Shown here: positions 9,029-19,706 of the stretch, piece after piece | Layout: each line of letters opens with the position of its first letter | How positions within the stretch are numbered: the stretch's first letter is position 1 | Source of the DNA: Rickettsia endosymbiont of Gonocerus acuteangulatus | GTDB taxonomy: Bacteria; Pseudomonadota; Alphaproteobacteria; Rickettsiales; Rickettsiaceae | Direction: 5' to 3' | Assembly (NCBI RefSeq): GCF_964026435.1 | Contig: NZ_OZ032147.1 | Coordinates: 1,860,001-1,924,000, forward strand | Length of the DNA: 64,000 nucleotides | The notes under the pieces: model-generated | Told to the model about the DNA's origin: nothing | Seen by the model: only the letters and a program-made list of their open reading frames with translations | The model's database searches: none | Made by a program: the position numbers and the translations under genes

Positions 9029-9193
9029 AGTAATATTAACTTTATTGTATATCTAAATTAAGAAGAAGTGCTTCGTCTACATATTATTTTTTATTTGTAT
9101 TATTCAAAAACTTTTATGGTATTACTAACTACGTATAGATATCGTCATAAGCTATGCGACTGCAAGGAGTGCGGCAATCCAGGAAAAATAATG

Positions 9194-9210
9194 AAAATGC
9201 TATGCATTTT
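9194..9210. terminator. Small hairpin downstream of fic
   Basis: AAAATGC-TAT-GCATTTT forms a perfect 7-bp stem with a 3-base loop and a short T-tract. The stretch 9029-9233 holds no gene; a degenerate palindromic-element trace (TGCGGCAATCCAGG) lies just upstream. Confidence 0.4.
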
Positions 9211-9577
9211 ACTAGATTGCTTTGTCAAAACTTCAAAACTTACGCTATGTTTGGTTCTAAATATCGTAAAGATGGAGAACGCAGCTGTTGTTGCATATAG
9301 TCATCTAAAAGCCCTAACTTTATTTGGTAAACCGTTTTACCGATTGTATTTGCAGTCCTTTTGAGAAATGCCCAAACTAAAAATGCACAACTAATATGAT
9401 TACGTTGAATACGCTGTTTCCTGCATTGACAACGTTCTATCCCAGTAAGTTGCTTAATTTCTCTGTGCATGCTCTCAATTACCCATCGAAAGCCACACTC
9501 ATCTTGTGCAGCTTTAGAAGATTTTTGAGTTTTGTTATTGGTAACAACATACTCAACTCTGTTGGTAGAAACAGTAA

Positions 9578-10102
9578 AATAAAAGTAATCCCCGCCGCAA
9601 GCAGCGGGGTATTTTAGAAGAAAGCTAGCTGATGATCCTCATGCAGTTTCTGATATTCCTTGCCTTGGTTTTTTACGTATTTTCCTATCATATTCTCATT
9701 TCCATGCTTACCTACCGTACTCGTAAAATATCCATCAGTCCAAAATTCTCCACCCCATAATTGTTTCTTTACCTGTGGACACTGTCTAAATATTTGACGA
9801 GCTGTAACACTTTTAATTGTTGTTACTATTTTTGTTACGCTATAGGTTGGTACAGATTGTACCAAAAAATGGACATGATCTTCATCAACCCCTATTTCTA
9901 AAAATTTTATTTGATATCTCTTTTCTATCTCTAAACATATTTCTCGTAATACTTGATCAACTGATACGTCAAACACTGCTCGGCGATATTTTGCTGGAAA
10001 TACCATGTGATACAGCAGTACCGTAACATTATGACTTTTATGTATATATTTGCTCATTCCGCCATATTACGCCGCAAGCGGCGGGGAATATACCCAAAAG
10101 AG
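9578..10102 (-). mobile_element. IS200-type element (copy E2)
   Basis: A 525-bp copy on the minus strand with subterminal hairpins, inserted in B2 after TTAAAT (in B orientation). The same junction occurs in B3 with E3. Confidence 0.88.
9614..10057 (-). CDS. tnpA: IS200 transposase TnpA (E2)
   Basis: A 147-residue HUH single-tyrosine transposase. It has an N-terminal core strand (NVTVLLYHMVF), VDEDHVHFLVQ with the paired-histidine motif, and a late segment GKHGNENMIGKYVKNQGKEY with the helix that carries the nucleophilic Tyr. It is complete, with Arg at codon 38 where E1 has a stop. Confidence 0.9.
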   Translation of the reverse strand: MSKYIHKSHNVTVLLYHMVFPAKYRRAVFDVSVDQVLREICLEIEKRYQIKFLEIGVDEDHVHFLVQSVPTYSVTKIVTTIKSVTARQIFRQCPQVKKQLWGGEFWTDGYFTSTVGKHGNENMIGKYVKNQGKEYQKLHEDHQLAFF

Positions 10103-10546
10103 ATTTAAATAAATTAACATGCTTATTTTTAGCAAAGCCTTTTATATGAATCTCTACTCCATGCCTGATCTCTTCATCTGAAAATGTCAACTCTTTTACA
10201 GCTTTATAAGGTTTAGAATCGTGTGTTTTACTAACGTTTCTATTGGCTTTAATAGGGGCATAATAATATTTCCCCAGAGAGTCAACATGTTGCATAATTT
10301 TGTGTGTAGAATACCATGTGTCAAAAAGTACTGTTTGAAAAGGAATCTTCTTGCTATAAACAGCATTATTTAACATGTTTAATAGGTGTTCTAGTTTTGT
10401 TGCTCCATCATGATCAGGTGCAAAAATTCGATAATCTATTACCCAAAACTTATTAATATCAGGGTTATAATATACCAGGCTGTCATTGTCAATTAAAAAG
10501 GGACCAGTAAATTGCACGAAAAAGGAACCACTATATTTAAAAATTT

Positions 10547-11290
10547 TTATGCCATATTACCTCCAGATTTATAGTTATTAATACGATAACTTTTACCTTT
10601 TATGTTTAGTATATGAGCATGATGTACCACTCGATCAATAATTGCATGAGTTAATACTTCATCAGCAAATATTTCATTCCATTTTTCAAAATCCTTGTTT
10701 GTGGTAATAATGGTAGATTTATTTTCATATCGTTTAGCAATAATATTAAAAAAGTCTTCTACTGAATGTTTTGGCAATTGCTTAAACCCGAGCTCATCAA
10801 GAATTAATAAATCAAACGATAGGAGTAATTTAACCTTTTTGTGATAACTATTATCTGCTCTTGCAATATGTAAATTATAAAGCATATCCGATACCGTAGT
10901 AAAATATACAGAGTATTCTCGTGTTAAAGCTTTTAATGCTAGCCCAATGGCAAGATGAGTTTTCCCAGTTCCTGAATCACCTATGAATATTACATTTCCC
11001 TTAGTATTAATATAATCACAAGTTGATAAATCACTTATTACTTTGGCATCAACACTTGGTTGGAAATTAAAATCAAAGTCTTCTAAATTTTTAGTTACCG
11101 GCAATTTAGCAGCACTTTTACGGCGACGGTAATTATTATCCTTACGGTTAGATTTTTCATCTTCACATAATAGTGATAGAAATTCTTTAAATCCTAGTTT
11201 ATTATTTTGAGCATAAATAATCCTTTCATTTAAACTATTGACTATACCTGATAATCTAAAGCTTCGTAGGTCATTAAATAAGTTCTGCAT
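10547..11290 (-). CDS. istB: IS21 helper ATPase IstB (F2)
   Basis: Same protein as the F1 copy: Walker A GDSGTGKTH and Walker B LLILDELG are present. The start is set by GGAGG seven bases upstream of the ATG at 11290. It overlaps the istA end by 17 bases. Confidence 0.88.
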   Translation of the reverse strand: MQNLFNDLRSFRLSGIVNSLNERIIYAQNNKLGFKEFLSLLCEDEKSNRKDNNYRRRKSAAKLPVTKNLEDFDFNFQPSVDAKVISDLSTCDYINTKGNVIFIGDSGTGKTHLAIGLALKALTREYSVYFTTVSDMLYNLHIARADNSYHKKVKLLLSFDLLILDELGFKQLPKHSVEDFFNIIAKRYENKSTIITTNKDFEKWNEIFADEVLTHAIIDRVVHHAHILNIKGKSYRINNYKSGGNMA

Positions 11291-12695
11291 TATTACCTCC
11301 AAACTCTGGTAATGGTAAGTTTACTGCATTACTATTTAAAATATTCTTAATTTTAGAGTAAGAACTTATACCATAATGTAGTGCTCTATGACAGGCTTTA
11401 TCTATTAAGTCATCATTGTAAACCTTACGTAAAGAAATGATACCTCGTGCACAACGTTGCCAATCATTCACTCTTGTTTGTTGTAATGATTCTAATAATA
11501 AACTGCAATTATTCCCTATCTGCTGCATTTGTTGTTGATAATGTTCACTATATTCTATAAAACCTGGGCATAGACGTTTGTATTTAGCATAATGAGACGG
11601 ATTAGTGGTAAATATCCCCTTGCCCTCTGTTCTAACGTGTCTTGCTATTAAATCATTTTGTATAGAAAATATTTGAACAAGTTTTGGGGACAATTGTACC
11701 ATTACCTCACTGTATATATATTTTGCTGGTACAGAGTAATAATTATTATCTATGGTAATATGACAATCTTTTGCTACTTTTCGATTATGCCAAGATGACA
11801 AATCAAAAGTTTCTAATGGTAAAGGAATCAAACTACTTCTTTCCTCTTGCTCAAACAGTTCTCTAGGTATTCTCTTAGTAGTACCATGTATTCGGCTATT
11901 GGCCTTATTTAACCAATTTGCAAGACCATTTGTTAATTCTTCATATCTATCAAATTTACGACCAGCAAAAAAATTATTTTTAACGTATTTTATTCCCGAC
12001 TCAACTTTGCCTTTTTCTTGCGGTTGATACACTCGACAAGGAGAAAGTAAAATTCCATAATGATCGGCTAAGCACTTATATTCCTTCTGATATACTGGCT
12101 CATAAAAATTGGCATCTACTACTCCAGCTTTAAGATTATCAAGTTTTATTACTTTTGGACTACCAGCAAAATAATTAAATGCATTGATATGACATTGAAT
12201 CCATGTTTGACAACTTTGATCAAACACTACTTCATAATAATCAAGGCGACTATAGCTTAAACGCATATTAAATACATATGCTTTAACTCTACGCCCTTTA
12301 GAATTATACTGTAAGCCTATGTCACCAAAATCTACTTGTGCTTCCTCTCCTGCTAAAGTATGAAAACGAATGCAACTGTTATCCTTAATTTTATATTTTT
12401 TGATATAACGGGTCAAAGAAGTATAACTGCTTGTATAACCTTGATTTTTTAACTCCTCAAAAATTCTTATGTAACTCAGATTTTTTTCTAATAACTCAAT
12501 TATTTTTTCGTGCCAAAAATCCAAAACTGAAGATCGTTCATAGATTGCTGGGGATTCTGTACCAGCCTCTACATAGCGGTTTATTATTTTTCGTACTGTT
12601 TTGCGGTCTGTTCTTGTTAGTTTGGCAATATTCCTTTGACTATTGCCTTGTTTATAAAGGGTGATAATTGTTGTATACATATTTATTCTTATCAT
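11274..12695 (-). CDS. istA: IS21 transposase IstA (F2)
   Basis: A 473-residue protein matching F1 IstA, with the N-terminal helix-turn-helix, the catalytic residues in EEAQVDFGD, VIKLDNLK and KGKVESG, and the C-terminal IstA domain. It is complete. Confidence 0.9.
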   Translation of the reverse strand: MIRINMYTTIITLYKQGNSQRNIAKLTRTDRKTVRKIINRYVEAGTESPAIYERSSVLDFWHEKIIELLEKNLSYIRIFEELKNQGYTSSYTSLTRYIKKYKIKDNSCIRFHTLAGEEAQVDFGDIGLQYNSKGRRVKAYVFNMRLSYSRLDYYEVVFDQSCQTWIQCHINAFNYFAGSPKVIKLDNLKAGVVDANFYEPVYQKEYKCLADHYGILLSPCRVYQPQEKGKVESGIKYVKNNFFAGRKFDRYEELTNGLANWLNKANSRIHGTTKRIPRELFEQEERSSLIPLPLETFDLSSWHNRKVAKDCHITIDNNYYSVPAKYIYSEVMVQLSPKLVQIFSIQNDLIARHVRTEGKGIFTTNPSHYAKYKRLCPGFIEYSEHYQQQMQQIGNNCSLLLESLQQTRVNDWQRCARGIISLRKVYNDDLIDKACHRALHYGISSYSKIKNILNSNAVNLPLPEFGGNNAELI

Positions 12696-13296
12696 TGTAT
12701 CACTAGATATTTACTTGCTTAATTATCTAGTGAATATTGCACATTAACCTTATTAGGTCACACCAACTTCTCTGGTCCCTTTTTCGTGCAATTTACTGGT
12801 CCCTTTTATTTTAGCAATGACACCAGGCTCACTACTCCTATACCTTTAGTAACTCTACCTGTAGCTCCACTGTACTGCGATCTTGCAATTTCTCTTTGCT
12901 TCGTATTCCTTTTATTTAAAACCGTATCATCAAATATTGTATATCCATTAGATGAAAAAATAACATCATTCTTGATGTGTTCCCATAACAAAGAAGGTGT
13001 ATATTTTTCATTCCTTAAAAATCTATTAATAACATCATGACTACGTTTCTTTGCATGTTCAGCGTAGTAGGTTAAACTATAATTCTTTTGGCTAACTATT
13101 AAAAATTGACAATAATCTGTCCTATTAATTGGTATTGCTTGCAACTTTATCCTCTTTGACATGTTTAATTATTTTTACAATAATTTATCACTTTTTTACT
13201 CATAGCGTAAGTTTTGACTTATAGTTTTTCCTCGCAATAACGATAGTCTATAACTTAGTTAGCAATGCCACTTTTATTTTTCTTTTTAATCTTTAC

Positions 13297-13345
13297 TAAG
13301 AAAAGATACTGAGTTAGCTTTTCTTAAGGTACATCTCTTAAGAAA
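13297..13345. other. Alternative hairpin region beyond the symporter gene
   Basis: The central segment CTTTTCTTAAG can pair either with the upstream TAAGAAAAG (13297-13305) or with the downstream CTTAAGAAA (13337-13345), giving two mutually exclusive 9-bp stems. It lies 3' of the minus-strand symporter gene, so a transcription terminator is the simplest reading. The rest of 13217-13395 holds no gene. Confidence 0.35.
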
Positions 13346-13395
13346 GGATAGAATATGAATAAACTATCAATTTAAAAAATTAAAGCAACCATTCA

Positions 13396-14775
13396 TCATC
13401 TCCTATTAACCTTATTTAGCACTACAGCCAACGTAAATATCAAACAACTTACCATCGTTCCTATAAATACTCCTTTGAGGTTAAAATATTGTAGAGATAA
13501 GGAATAATGTTCCCAAAGTAGAAAAGTTGCTGCTCCGCTTACTGATGATAAAACCATTATTTGTGTTGGTACTCTAATGCTAAAAAGCGTTGTTACTAGC
13601 GGTACTAATATTACAGGTCCCCAAAAGCCGGTAAAGAATACTACTAAATCTATTACATTGCTAAATTTTAGGGCAGCAATTATAGCAAGGCTTCCTATTA
13701 CTACATTAATAATTCGGGCAATTAACAATAGCTTCTGCCCATTTTTTACTTTTAGAATAGGGTTAATTATGTCTTTAACAATAGCTATGGAAGTAACGTT
13801 TAAATCAGAATCGGTAGTAGACATAACAGCAGCAAGCAGTCCACTTATGACTAAGCCTTGAATTAAAGGTGGAATGATTTGGTTAATCAGATAAGGTAAT
13901 ACTAAGTTCGATGGTTGTTCTGGATAAAGTTTATAAGCAATTAAGCCATTTAAAGTGACGCAAATTAAAAAGAATAAATATATAACCGATTTCGTATATA
14001 TTGCTTTAGTTGTTTGAGTAGGATTTTTATTAATCAAAGCTCTTTGAATAAAGGTAGGGTATAGATTCATTACGCTAAAGCTTAAAGCAGCAGCGATTAT
14101 ATAAGAAAATAAGTTAGATTGATTAGTTTCAACAATCAAATCGCCTATAGGATTTATAGAACCAATTTTATTTAACCCTATAAAAGTAACAACAGGTATC
14201 GCAATTATCATCGCAAAAAACTGCAGTAAATTAGTAAAAACGATAGATTGCAGCCCTCCTATTGTAGTATATATAAGCACTATACTATAACTTAAAATTA
14301 CTCCCTCAATATAATTTATTTTTAAAATATATTGAAAAATATAACCGCTGACGCTTATTTGAGCTGCTAAAAATCCAACTGATACAATTACAGAGCTAAC
14401 ACCGCCAATAAAGCGACCTAGATTGCCATAATATATACTCATTATATCGCCTATGCTTTCTGCCACATGATGCTTTGCAATTAGCGGTACTATATAAATA
14501 GCGATTATGATATCTATCGGGATAGTAAGCATCAAAGCATAAGCATAATATGTGTGTCCTAAAAAAGTTTTTTCTGTAATACCAAAAGTAGTAGCTCCTC
14601 CTACAGAACTTGCAAATATAGTAGCTATTAGCAACAGTTTGCTATTCTGAACCTTACTCTCTACATTTGCATAATTTTTAAAGCTACTGTTTTTAGCTCG
14701 GTAATAAACACCTACGGCTAAAATTGATATCAGATATAAGAATACGATAATATTATCGATAGGTATTTTAAGCAT
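13396..14775 (-). CDS. Sodium:solute symporter family transporter
   Basis: A 459-residue inner-membrane protein with about 13 hydrophobic segments and the layout of the solute:sodium symporter (SSS) family, to which proline and pantothenate carriers belong. Family features are the GGATTFGITEKTFLG segment in the first third and GLLAAVMSTTDSDLN near residue 315, which includes the serine/threonine-rich sodium-site region of helix 8. It is full length. The substrate cannot be inferred; proline, pantothenate or another small metabolite taken from the host cytosol are options. The gene stands alone, between a mobile block and an unknown gene read divergently. Confidence 0.85.
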   Translation of the reverse strand: MLKIPIDNIIVFLYLISILAVGVYYRAKNSSFKNYANVESKVQNSKLLLIATIFASSVGGATTFGITEKTFLGHTYYAYALMLTIPIDIIIAIYIVPLIAKHHVAESIGDIMSIYYGNLGRFIGGVSSVIVSVGFLAAQISVSGYIFQYILKINYIEGVILSYSIVLIYTTIGGLQSIVFTNLLQFFAMIIAIPVVTFIGLNKIGSINPIGDLIVETNQSNLFSYIIAAALSFSVMNLYPTFIQRALINKNPTQTTKAIYTKSVIYLFFLICVTLNGLIAYKLYPEQPSNLVLPYLINQIIPPLIQGLVISGLLAAVMSTTDSDLNVTSIAIVKDIINPILKVKNGQKLLLIARIINVVIGSLAIIAALKFSNVIDLVVFFTGFWGPVILVPLVTTLFSIRVPTQIMVLSSVSGAATFLLWEHYSLSLQYFNLKGVFIGTMVSCLIFTLAVVLNKVNRR

Positions 14776-14918
14776 TATAAGATTTCTGAATTAAAATAAA
14801 TTATTAATATATCTTATTTATCACAACATAAAAATAAAAAACTCTTTAATAATTATTAACCAATTGATTAACGGATATTAATATTTTTTATAAATAATTC
14901 AATATAAATAGGTTAATT

Positions 14919-15524
14919 ATGTCCGATTTTAAATGTATAGCTACTCTTCCTAGAGATTTAAGAACCGGTCCTCACGATCCACTACCTCCGGTACATAATA
15001 TTGGAGGAAAATTAATAGCTGCTTTCCCTTATCCTAGTTTAATGACCACTCAAACTACAAATATGTTGATAGAGTTTGGCAAATGTACCCAAGGGGTAGC
15101 TTATAATGTTGTTAATTGGGGAAGCAAATTATTAAGATCTTGTCTGGATGATAGTAAACATAGTATTAATAAAGTAATAAAAGACGGTAGTAGAATAAGC
15201 TTTGTGTTTGATGGACCTTTTGAAATATTTTCAAATGGAACAGTAAATTTCTGGGAGACACAATATAATGTTGTTGGCAATGTAATAAAAGAGGGTAGCA
15301 CTGCTGTTCTTAGAGGCTTTAATACAACAACTGCTTGTTCTAGTAGTAATTTAAGAAGTGATTTATTTCCAAATTCAGCAATAGTAGTACAAGGTGCAGG
15401 AATAGCTAGTGGATGGCATATAGCAGATGAAGATAATCCGGATGGACTTGCTATGCAAAATAGTGAGCTAGCTATTACTTCCGGCTTAGCATCATTTGGT
15501 ACACAAATGGTAGTGGTGGTTTGA
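14919..15524 (+). CDS. Hypothetical protein, 3' end replaced by IS30
   Basis: An open frame of 201 codons starting MSDFKCIATLPRDLRTGPHD. I do not recognise a family. No signal peptide or membrane segment is obvious, and the C-terminal part is rich in Ser, Thr, Gly and Ala. The stop TGA at 15522-15524 is the first three bases of IS30-A5, so the natural C-terminus has been cut off. It is read divergently from the symporter, with an AT-rich gap of 143 bases. It may still be expressed as a truncated protein. Confidence 0.5.
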   Translation: MSDFKCIATLPRDLRTGPHDPLPPVHNIGGKLIAAFPYPSLMTTQTTNMLIEFGKCTQGVAYNVVNWGSKLLRSCLDDSKHSINKVIKDGSRISFVFDGPFEIFSNGTVNFWETQYNVVGNVIKEGSTAVLRGFNTTTACSSSNLRSDLFPNSAIVVQGAGIASGWHIADEDNPDGLAMQNSELAITSGLASFGTQMVVVV

Positions 15525-17301
15525 AAATGCAAGGACTAAGTAGAACAAAACCTATAAATTTTCTGCCCAAATTTCATTGGGGGTTTTATAACCAAAAATC
15601 TTTCTTGGCATGTTATTTAAAATCTCAGCAACATTGTCAAGACCTCTTTGTGTAACGGTAGTAATATCTGTATTTTTAGGTAAAATTCTATGAATCATAG
15701 AATTCATTTTTTCCACTAATGCTTTTTGTCTAGGGCGGTATGGATCACAAAAGAAAGTTTGAAACCCAGATAGTCTATAGGCAACATGCCCCACAAACTC
15801 TTTGCCATTATCCATAGTAATAGTCTTTCTCACACTATTTGGAAGAGTTTTTATCTTTCTTAAAAAACCATTGGTAACTGTTGTAGCTCTCTTGGAGTTA
15901 TTCAGCACTAAAATAATCTTTTGACTCTTTTTATCCACCAGTGCACCAATATTCATACTTTGATTACCTTTATGAAATGTAAGATCTGCCTCAAAATGCC
16001 CTACTTCTACCTTTTTCGTAGCTATTGCATCACGCTGATGTATTGAGATCCTTTGTGGTATAATGATCCTTTGACGCCTCTTCCCTCTTTCTTGCCTTTT
16101 ATATCTTTTAGAAGGTAAATAGCTATATAACTTTAATTTAGCTGCTACTGCAGAAGTGTAAACAAATCTATATATACTTTCTGTATAGCATAAGTCATTA
16201 AGGTACTGACAGAGCGAGAGTATCATGTTATAGTAAGCAAATATTAACAAGCATGTAAAGAGATATGGCACGAGCATATGCAATAGAACTAAGACTAAGA
16301 GTTATAAAAGCTGTAGAAGCAGGGATACGAATAAGTAAGGTAAGTAAATTATTTAATGTAAGTCGTGATACTATATATAAATGGAAAAAATTAAAAGATA
16401 AGCAAGGTACTTTAGAAGCAGCAACTGGTTATCAGAAAGGACATAGTCATAAGATAAAAGATTCAGAATCTTTTAAAGAATTTTTTAAAGCTAATATGAA
16501 TAAAACATCAAAGGAGTTAGCAAAGCAATGGGGTAATATTGCATCTGTAACTATTTTAAGACAAATCAGAAAACTTGGCTATAGCTATAAACAAAACTCA
16601 TTTTCATCCGAAAAGAGATATTAAATTAAGAAATGAATTTATAGCAAAGATACAAACCATCACAAAAGACAAATTAGTATATCTTGATGAATCTGGAATA
16701 GAGGATAATGCTTGCAAAGAGTATGGATGGAGCATTATAGGACAAAGGTGTTATGGAGAAAAGGTGTATCAACATAAATTTAGAATAAGTATGATAGCTG
16801 GTCTTTGTAATGGTAATCTTATTGCTCCTGTAATATTTGAAGGTAATTGTAATACAGAGGTCTTTAAAACTTATATTAGGGATGTATTAATTACAGAATT
16901 ACAACCTGGGCAAACCGTTATTATGGATAACATTAATTTTCATAAAAATTCTAAAGTTACAAAACTTACGCTATGTTTGGTTCTAAATATCGTAAAGATG
17001 GAGAACGCAGCTGTTTGCATATAGTCATCTAAAAGCCCTAACTTTATTTGGTAAACCGTTTTACCGATTGTATTTGCAGTCCTTTTGAGAAATGCCCAAA
17101 CTAAAAATGCCCAACTAATATGATTACGTTGAATACGCTGTTTCCTGCATTGACAACGTTCTATCCCAGTAAGTTGCTTAATTTCTCTGTGCATGCTCTC
17201 AATTACCCATCGAAAGCCACACTCATCTTGTGCAGCTTTAGAAGGTTTTTGAGTTTTGTTATTGGTAACAACATACTCAACTCTGTTGGTAGAAACAGTA
17301 A

Positions 17302-17826
17302 AATAAAAGTAATCCCCGCCGCAAGCAGCGGGGTATTTTAGAAGAAAGCTAGCTGATGATCCTCATGCAGTTTCTGATATTCCTTGCCTTGGTTTTTTAC
17401 GTATTTTCCTATCATATTCTCATTTCCATGCTTACCTACCGTACTCGTAAAATATCCATCAGTCCAAAATTCTCCACCCCATAATTGTTTCTTTACCTGT
17501 GGACACTGTCTAAATATTTGACGAGCTGTAACACTTTTAATTGTTGTTACTATTTTTGTTACGCTATAGGTTGGTACAGATTGTACCAAAAAATGGACAT
17601 GATCTTCATCAACCCCTATTTCTAAAAATTTTATTTGATATCTCTTTTCTATCTCTAAACATATTTCTCGTAATACTTGATCAACTGATACGTCAAACAC
17701 TGCTCGGCGATATTTTGCTGGAAATACCATGTGATACAGCAGTACCGTAACATTATGACTTTTATGTATATATTTGCTCATTCCGCCATATTACGCCGCA
17801 AGCGGCGGGGAATATACCCAAAAGAG
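17302..17826 (-). mobile_element. IS200-type element (copy E3)
   Basis: A 525-bp element inside B3 with both subterminal hairpins. Its junctions with the B sequence are the same as those of E2 with B2. Confidence 0.88.
17338..17781 (-). CDS. tnpA: IS200 transposase TnpA (E3)
   Basis: A complete 147-residue Y1 transposase matching E2 and E5, with VDEDHVHFL holding the paired histidines. Confidence 0.9.
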   Translation of the reverse strand: MSKYIHKSHNVTVLLYHMVFPAKYRRAVFDVSVDQVLREICLEIEKRYQIKFLEIGVDEDHVHFLVQSVPTYSVTKIVTTIKSVTARQIFRQCPQVKKQLWGGEFWTDGYFTSTVGKHGNENMIGKYVKNQGKEYQKLHEDHQLAFF

Positions 17827-19706
17827 ATTTAAACAAATTAACATGCTTATTTTTAGCAAAGCCTTTTATATGAATCTCTACTCCATGCCTGATCTCTTCA
17901 TCTGAAAATGTCAACTCTTTTACAGCTTTATAAGGTTTAGAATCGTGTGTTTTACTAACGTTTCTATTGGCTTTAATAGGGGCATAATAATATTTCCCCA
18001 GAGAGTCAACATGTTGCATAATTTTGTGTGTAGAATACCATGTGTCAAAAAGTACTGTTTGAAAGGAATCTTCTTGCTATAAACAGCATTATTTAACATG
18101 TTTAATAGGTGTTCTAGTTTTGTTGCTCCATCATGATCAGGTGCAAAAATTCGATAATCTATTACCCAAAACTTATTAATATCAGGGTTATAATATACCA
18201 GACTCACTACTCCTATACCTTTAGTAACTCTACCTGTAGCTCCACTGTACTGCGATCTTGCAATTTCTATTTGCTTCGTATTCCTTTTATTTAAAACCGT
18301 ATCATCAAATATTGTATATCCATTAGATGAAAAAATAACATCATTCTTGATGTGTTCCCATAACAAAGAAGGTGTATATTTTTCATTCCTTAAAAATCTA
18401 TTAATAACATCATGACTACATTTCTTTGCATGTTCAGCGTAGTAGGTTAAACTATAATTCTTTTGGCTAACTATTAAAAATTGACAATAATCTGTCCTAT
18501 TAATTGGTATTGCTTGCAACTTTATCCTCTTTGACATGTTTAATTATTTTTACAATAATTTATCACTTTTTTACTCATAGCGTAAGTTTTGGTTAAAGAG
18601 TTAATTGAATCCGTTGGTTGTACCATATTGTATTTACCAACTTACTCTCCTGATTTAAATCCTATAGAGCATTACTGGTTTAAGATAAAAAATGAAATTA
18701 GGAAAGTTGTAGGAGATTTTGAAACATTTTATGATGCTGTTTTTAATACTATTAAATTGTCAGTATCTTAATGATTTATGCTATACTTTCTGTACTGATA
18801 CACAAAGCTGTATTTTTGTCTAGTTTTAACTTTCCGGCTATAGCATCCGGCGACCATTTCTTGCGAATCATAGCATTTTTAATATAATCTAACAACATAG
18901 GGTTCTTTTCTATTTTTAATAACTCTTGCTGATACATCCTGTGAAAATACTATAAGTAAGTAGAACAAAACTTATTTAAAATAATAAGATTTTAAATAGG
19001 TAATGATGAACAGAAAATATAGACACTTATCTCGCGAAGAGAGATATGAAATAAAAAGAATGTATGACCTAGGAGTCAGTATTAACAAGATAGCACAACA
19101 TCTTACGAGGTCTAAAAGCACTATTAGTATGGAGCTAAAAAGAAATAAAGTAAAAGGTAAGTATATGCCTTGTGTTGCTCAGGAACAATATAAAAAAAGG
19201 ATGCATCAGCAAGAGTTATTAAAAATAGAGAAGTTACCTATTTTGTTAAATTATATCAAAAATGCTATGATTCACAAGAAATGGTCACCGGATGCTATAG
19301 CCGGAAAGTTAAAACTGGACAAAAATACAGCTTGTTGTATCAGTACAGAAAGTATATATAGATTCGTCTACACTTCTGCAGTAGCAGCTAAATTAAAGTT
19401 ATATAGCTATTTACCGTCTAAAAGATATAAAAGGCAAGAAAGGGGGACAAGGCATCAAAGGATCATTATACCACAAAGGATCTCAATACATCAGCGTGAT
19501 GCAATAGCAATGCAAAAGCTAGAAGTAGGACATTTTGAGGCAGATCTTACATTTCATAAAGGTAATCAAAGTATGAATATCGGTGTGCTGGTGGATAAAA
19601 AGAGTCAAAAGATTATTTTAGTGCTGAATAACTCCAAGAGAGCTAAAACAGTTACCACTGGGTTTTTAAAAAAGATCAAAACGCTGCCAAGTAGTGTTAG
19701 AAAGAC

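Larger units (their letters stand above)
10481..12822 (-). mobile_element. IS21-family insertion sequence (copy F2)
   Basis: A 2342-bp element with the same proteins as F1. It lies in B2 and is flanked by the 6-bp duplication CCAGGC (10475-10480 and 12823-12828). Confidence 0.9.
9240..13162 (-). pseudogene. IS4/IS701-like transposase (B2), doubly interrupted
   Basis: The 349-codon gene is in three pieces. The N-terminal piece is 12823-13162, with changes KKRSHDV and KQREIAR. The middle is 10103-10480, holding the second catalytic Asp (FDTWYSTH). The C-terminal piece is 9240-9577, holding the Glu segment WVIESMHREIKQ. Apart from the insertions the coding sequence is nearly intact. Confidence 0.88.
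9234..13216 (-). mobile_element. IS4/IS701-like element (copy B2) carrying IS200 and IS21
   Basis: A family-B element with both 16-bp ends and a 4-bp target duplication ACTT (9230-9233 and 13217-13220). It holds IS200-E2 (9578-10102) and IS21-F2 (10481-12822). Because the duplication is intact, the B element jumped here. The IS200 lies at the same internal position as in copy B3. Confidence 0.9.
16966..18537 (-). pseudogene. IS4/IS701-like transposase (B3), IS200-interrupted and frameshifted
   Basis: It is interrupted by IS200 as in B2. It also has a one-base deletion near 18064 (GAAAGG for GAAAAGG), just before the second catalytic Asp, and a codon deleted in the C-terminal glutamines. The protein is dead, yet the element has a clean target duplication, so it moved before decay or by transposase supplied from elsewhere. 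Confidence 0.88.
16960..18591 (-). mobile_element. IS4/IS701-like element (copy B3) carrying IS200-E3
   Basis: A family-B element with both inverted ends and the 4-bp duplication GTTA (16956-16959 and 18592-18595) inside IS630-C2. It carries IS200-E3 at 17302-17826, at the same internal position as E2 in B2. Confidence 0.9.
16265..18771 (+). pseudogene. IS630 transposase (C2), frameshift arrangement plus B3 insertion
   Basis: The first frame (16265-16624) encodes the helix-turn-helix part and ends 119 codons in. The second frame (from about 16590) continues THFHPKRDIKLRNEF and the DDE core up to NFHKNSKV, where element B3 interrupts. The rest (PTYSPDLNPIEHYW) is at 18592-18771. A +1 shift at TATAAACAAAACTCA would join the frames. 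Confidence 0.82.
16196..18783 (+). mobile_element. IS630-family element (copy C2) carrying B3
   Basis: The ends TAGCATAAG (16196) and TTATGCTA (to 18783) are present. The flanks repeat TACTTTCTGTA rather than just TA, so the two ends may derive from separate insertions at adjacent TA sites joined by recombination. Element B3 is inserted at 16960-18591. Confidence 0.82.

Noticed and set aside
9068-9364. Open frame of 98 codons after fic
   Set aside because: It runs into the antisense of the B2 transposase gene and has no family resemblance; it is an overlap artefact.
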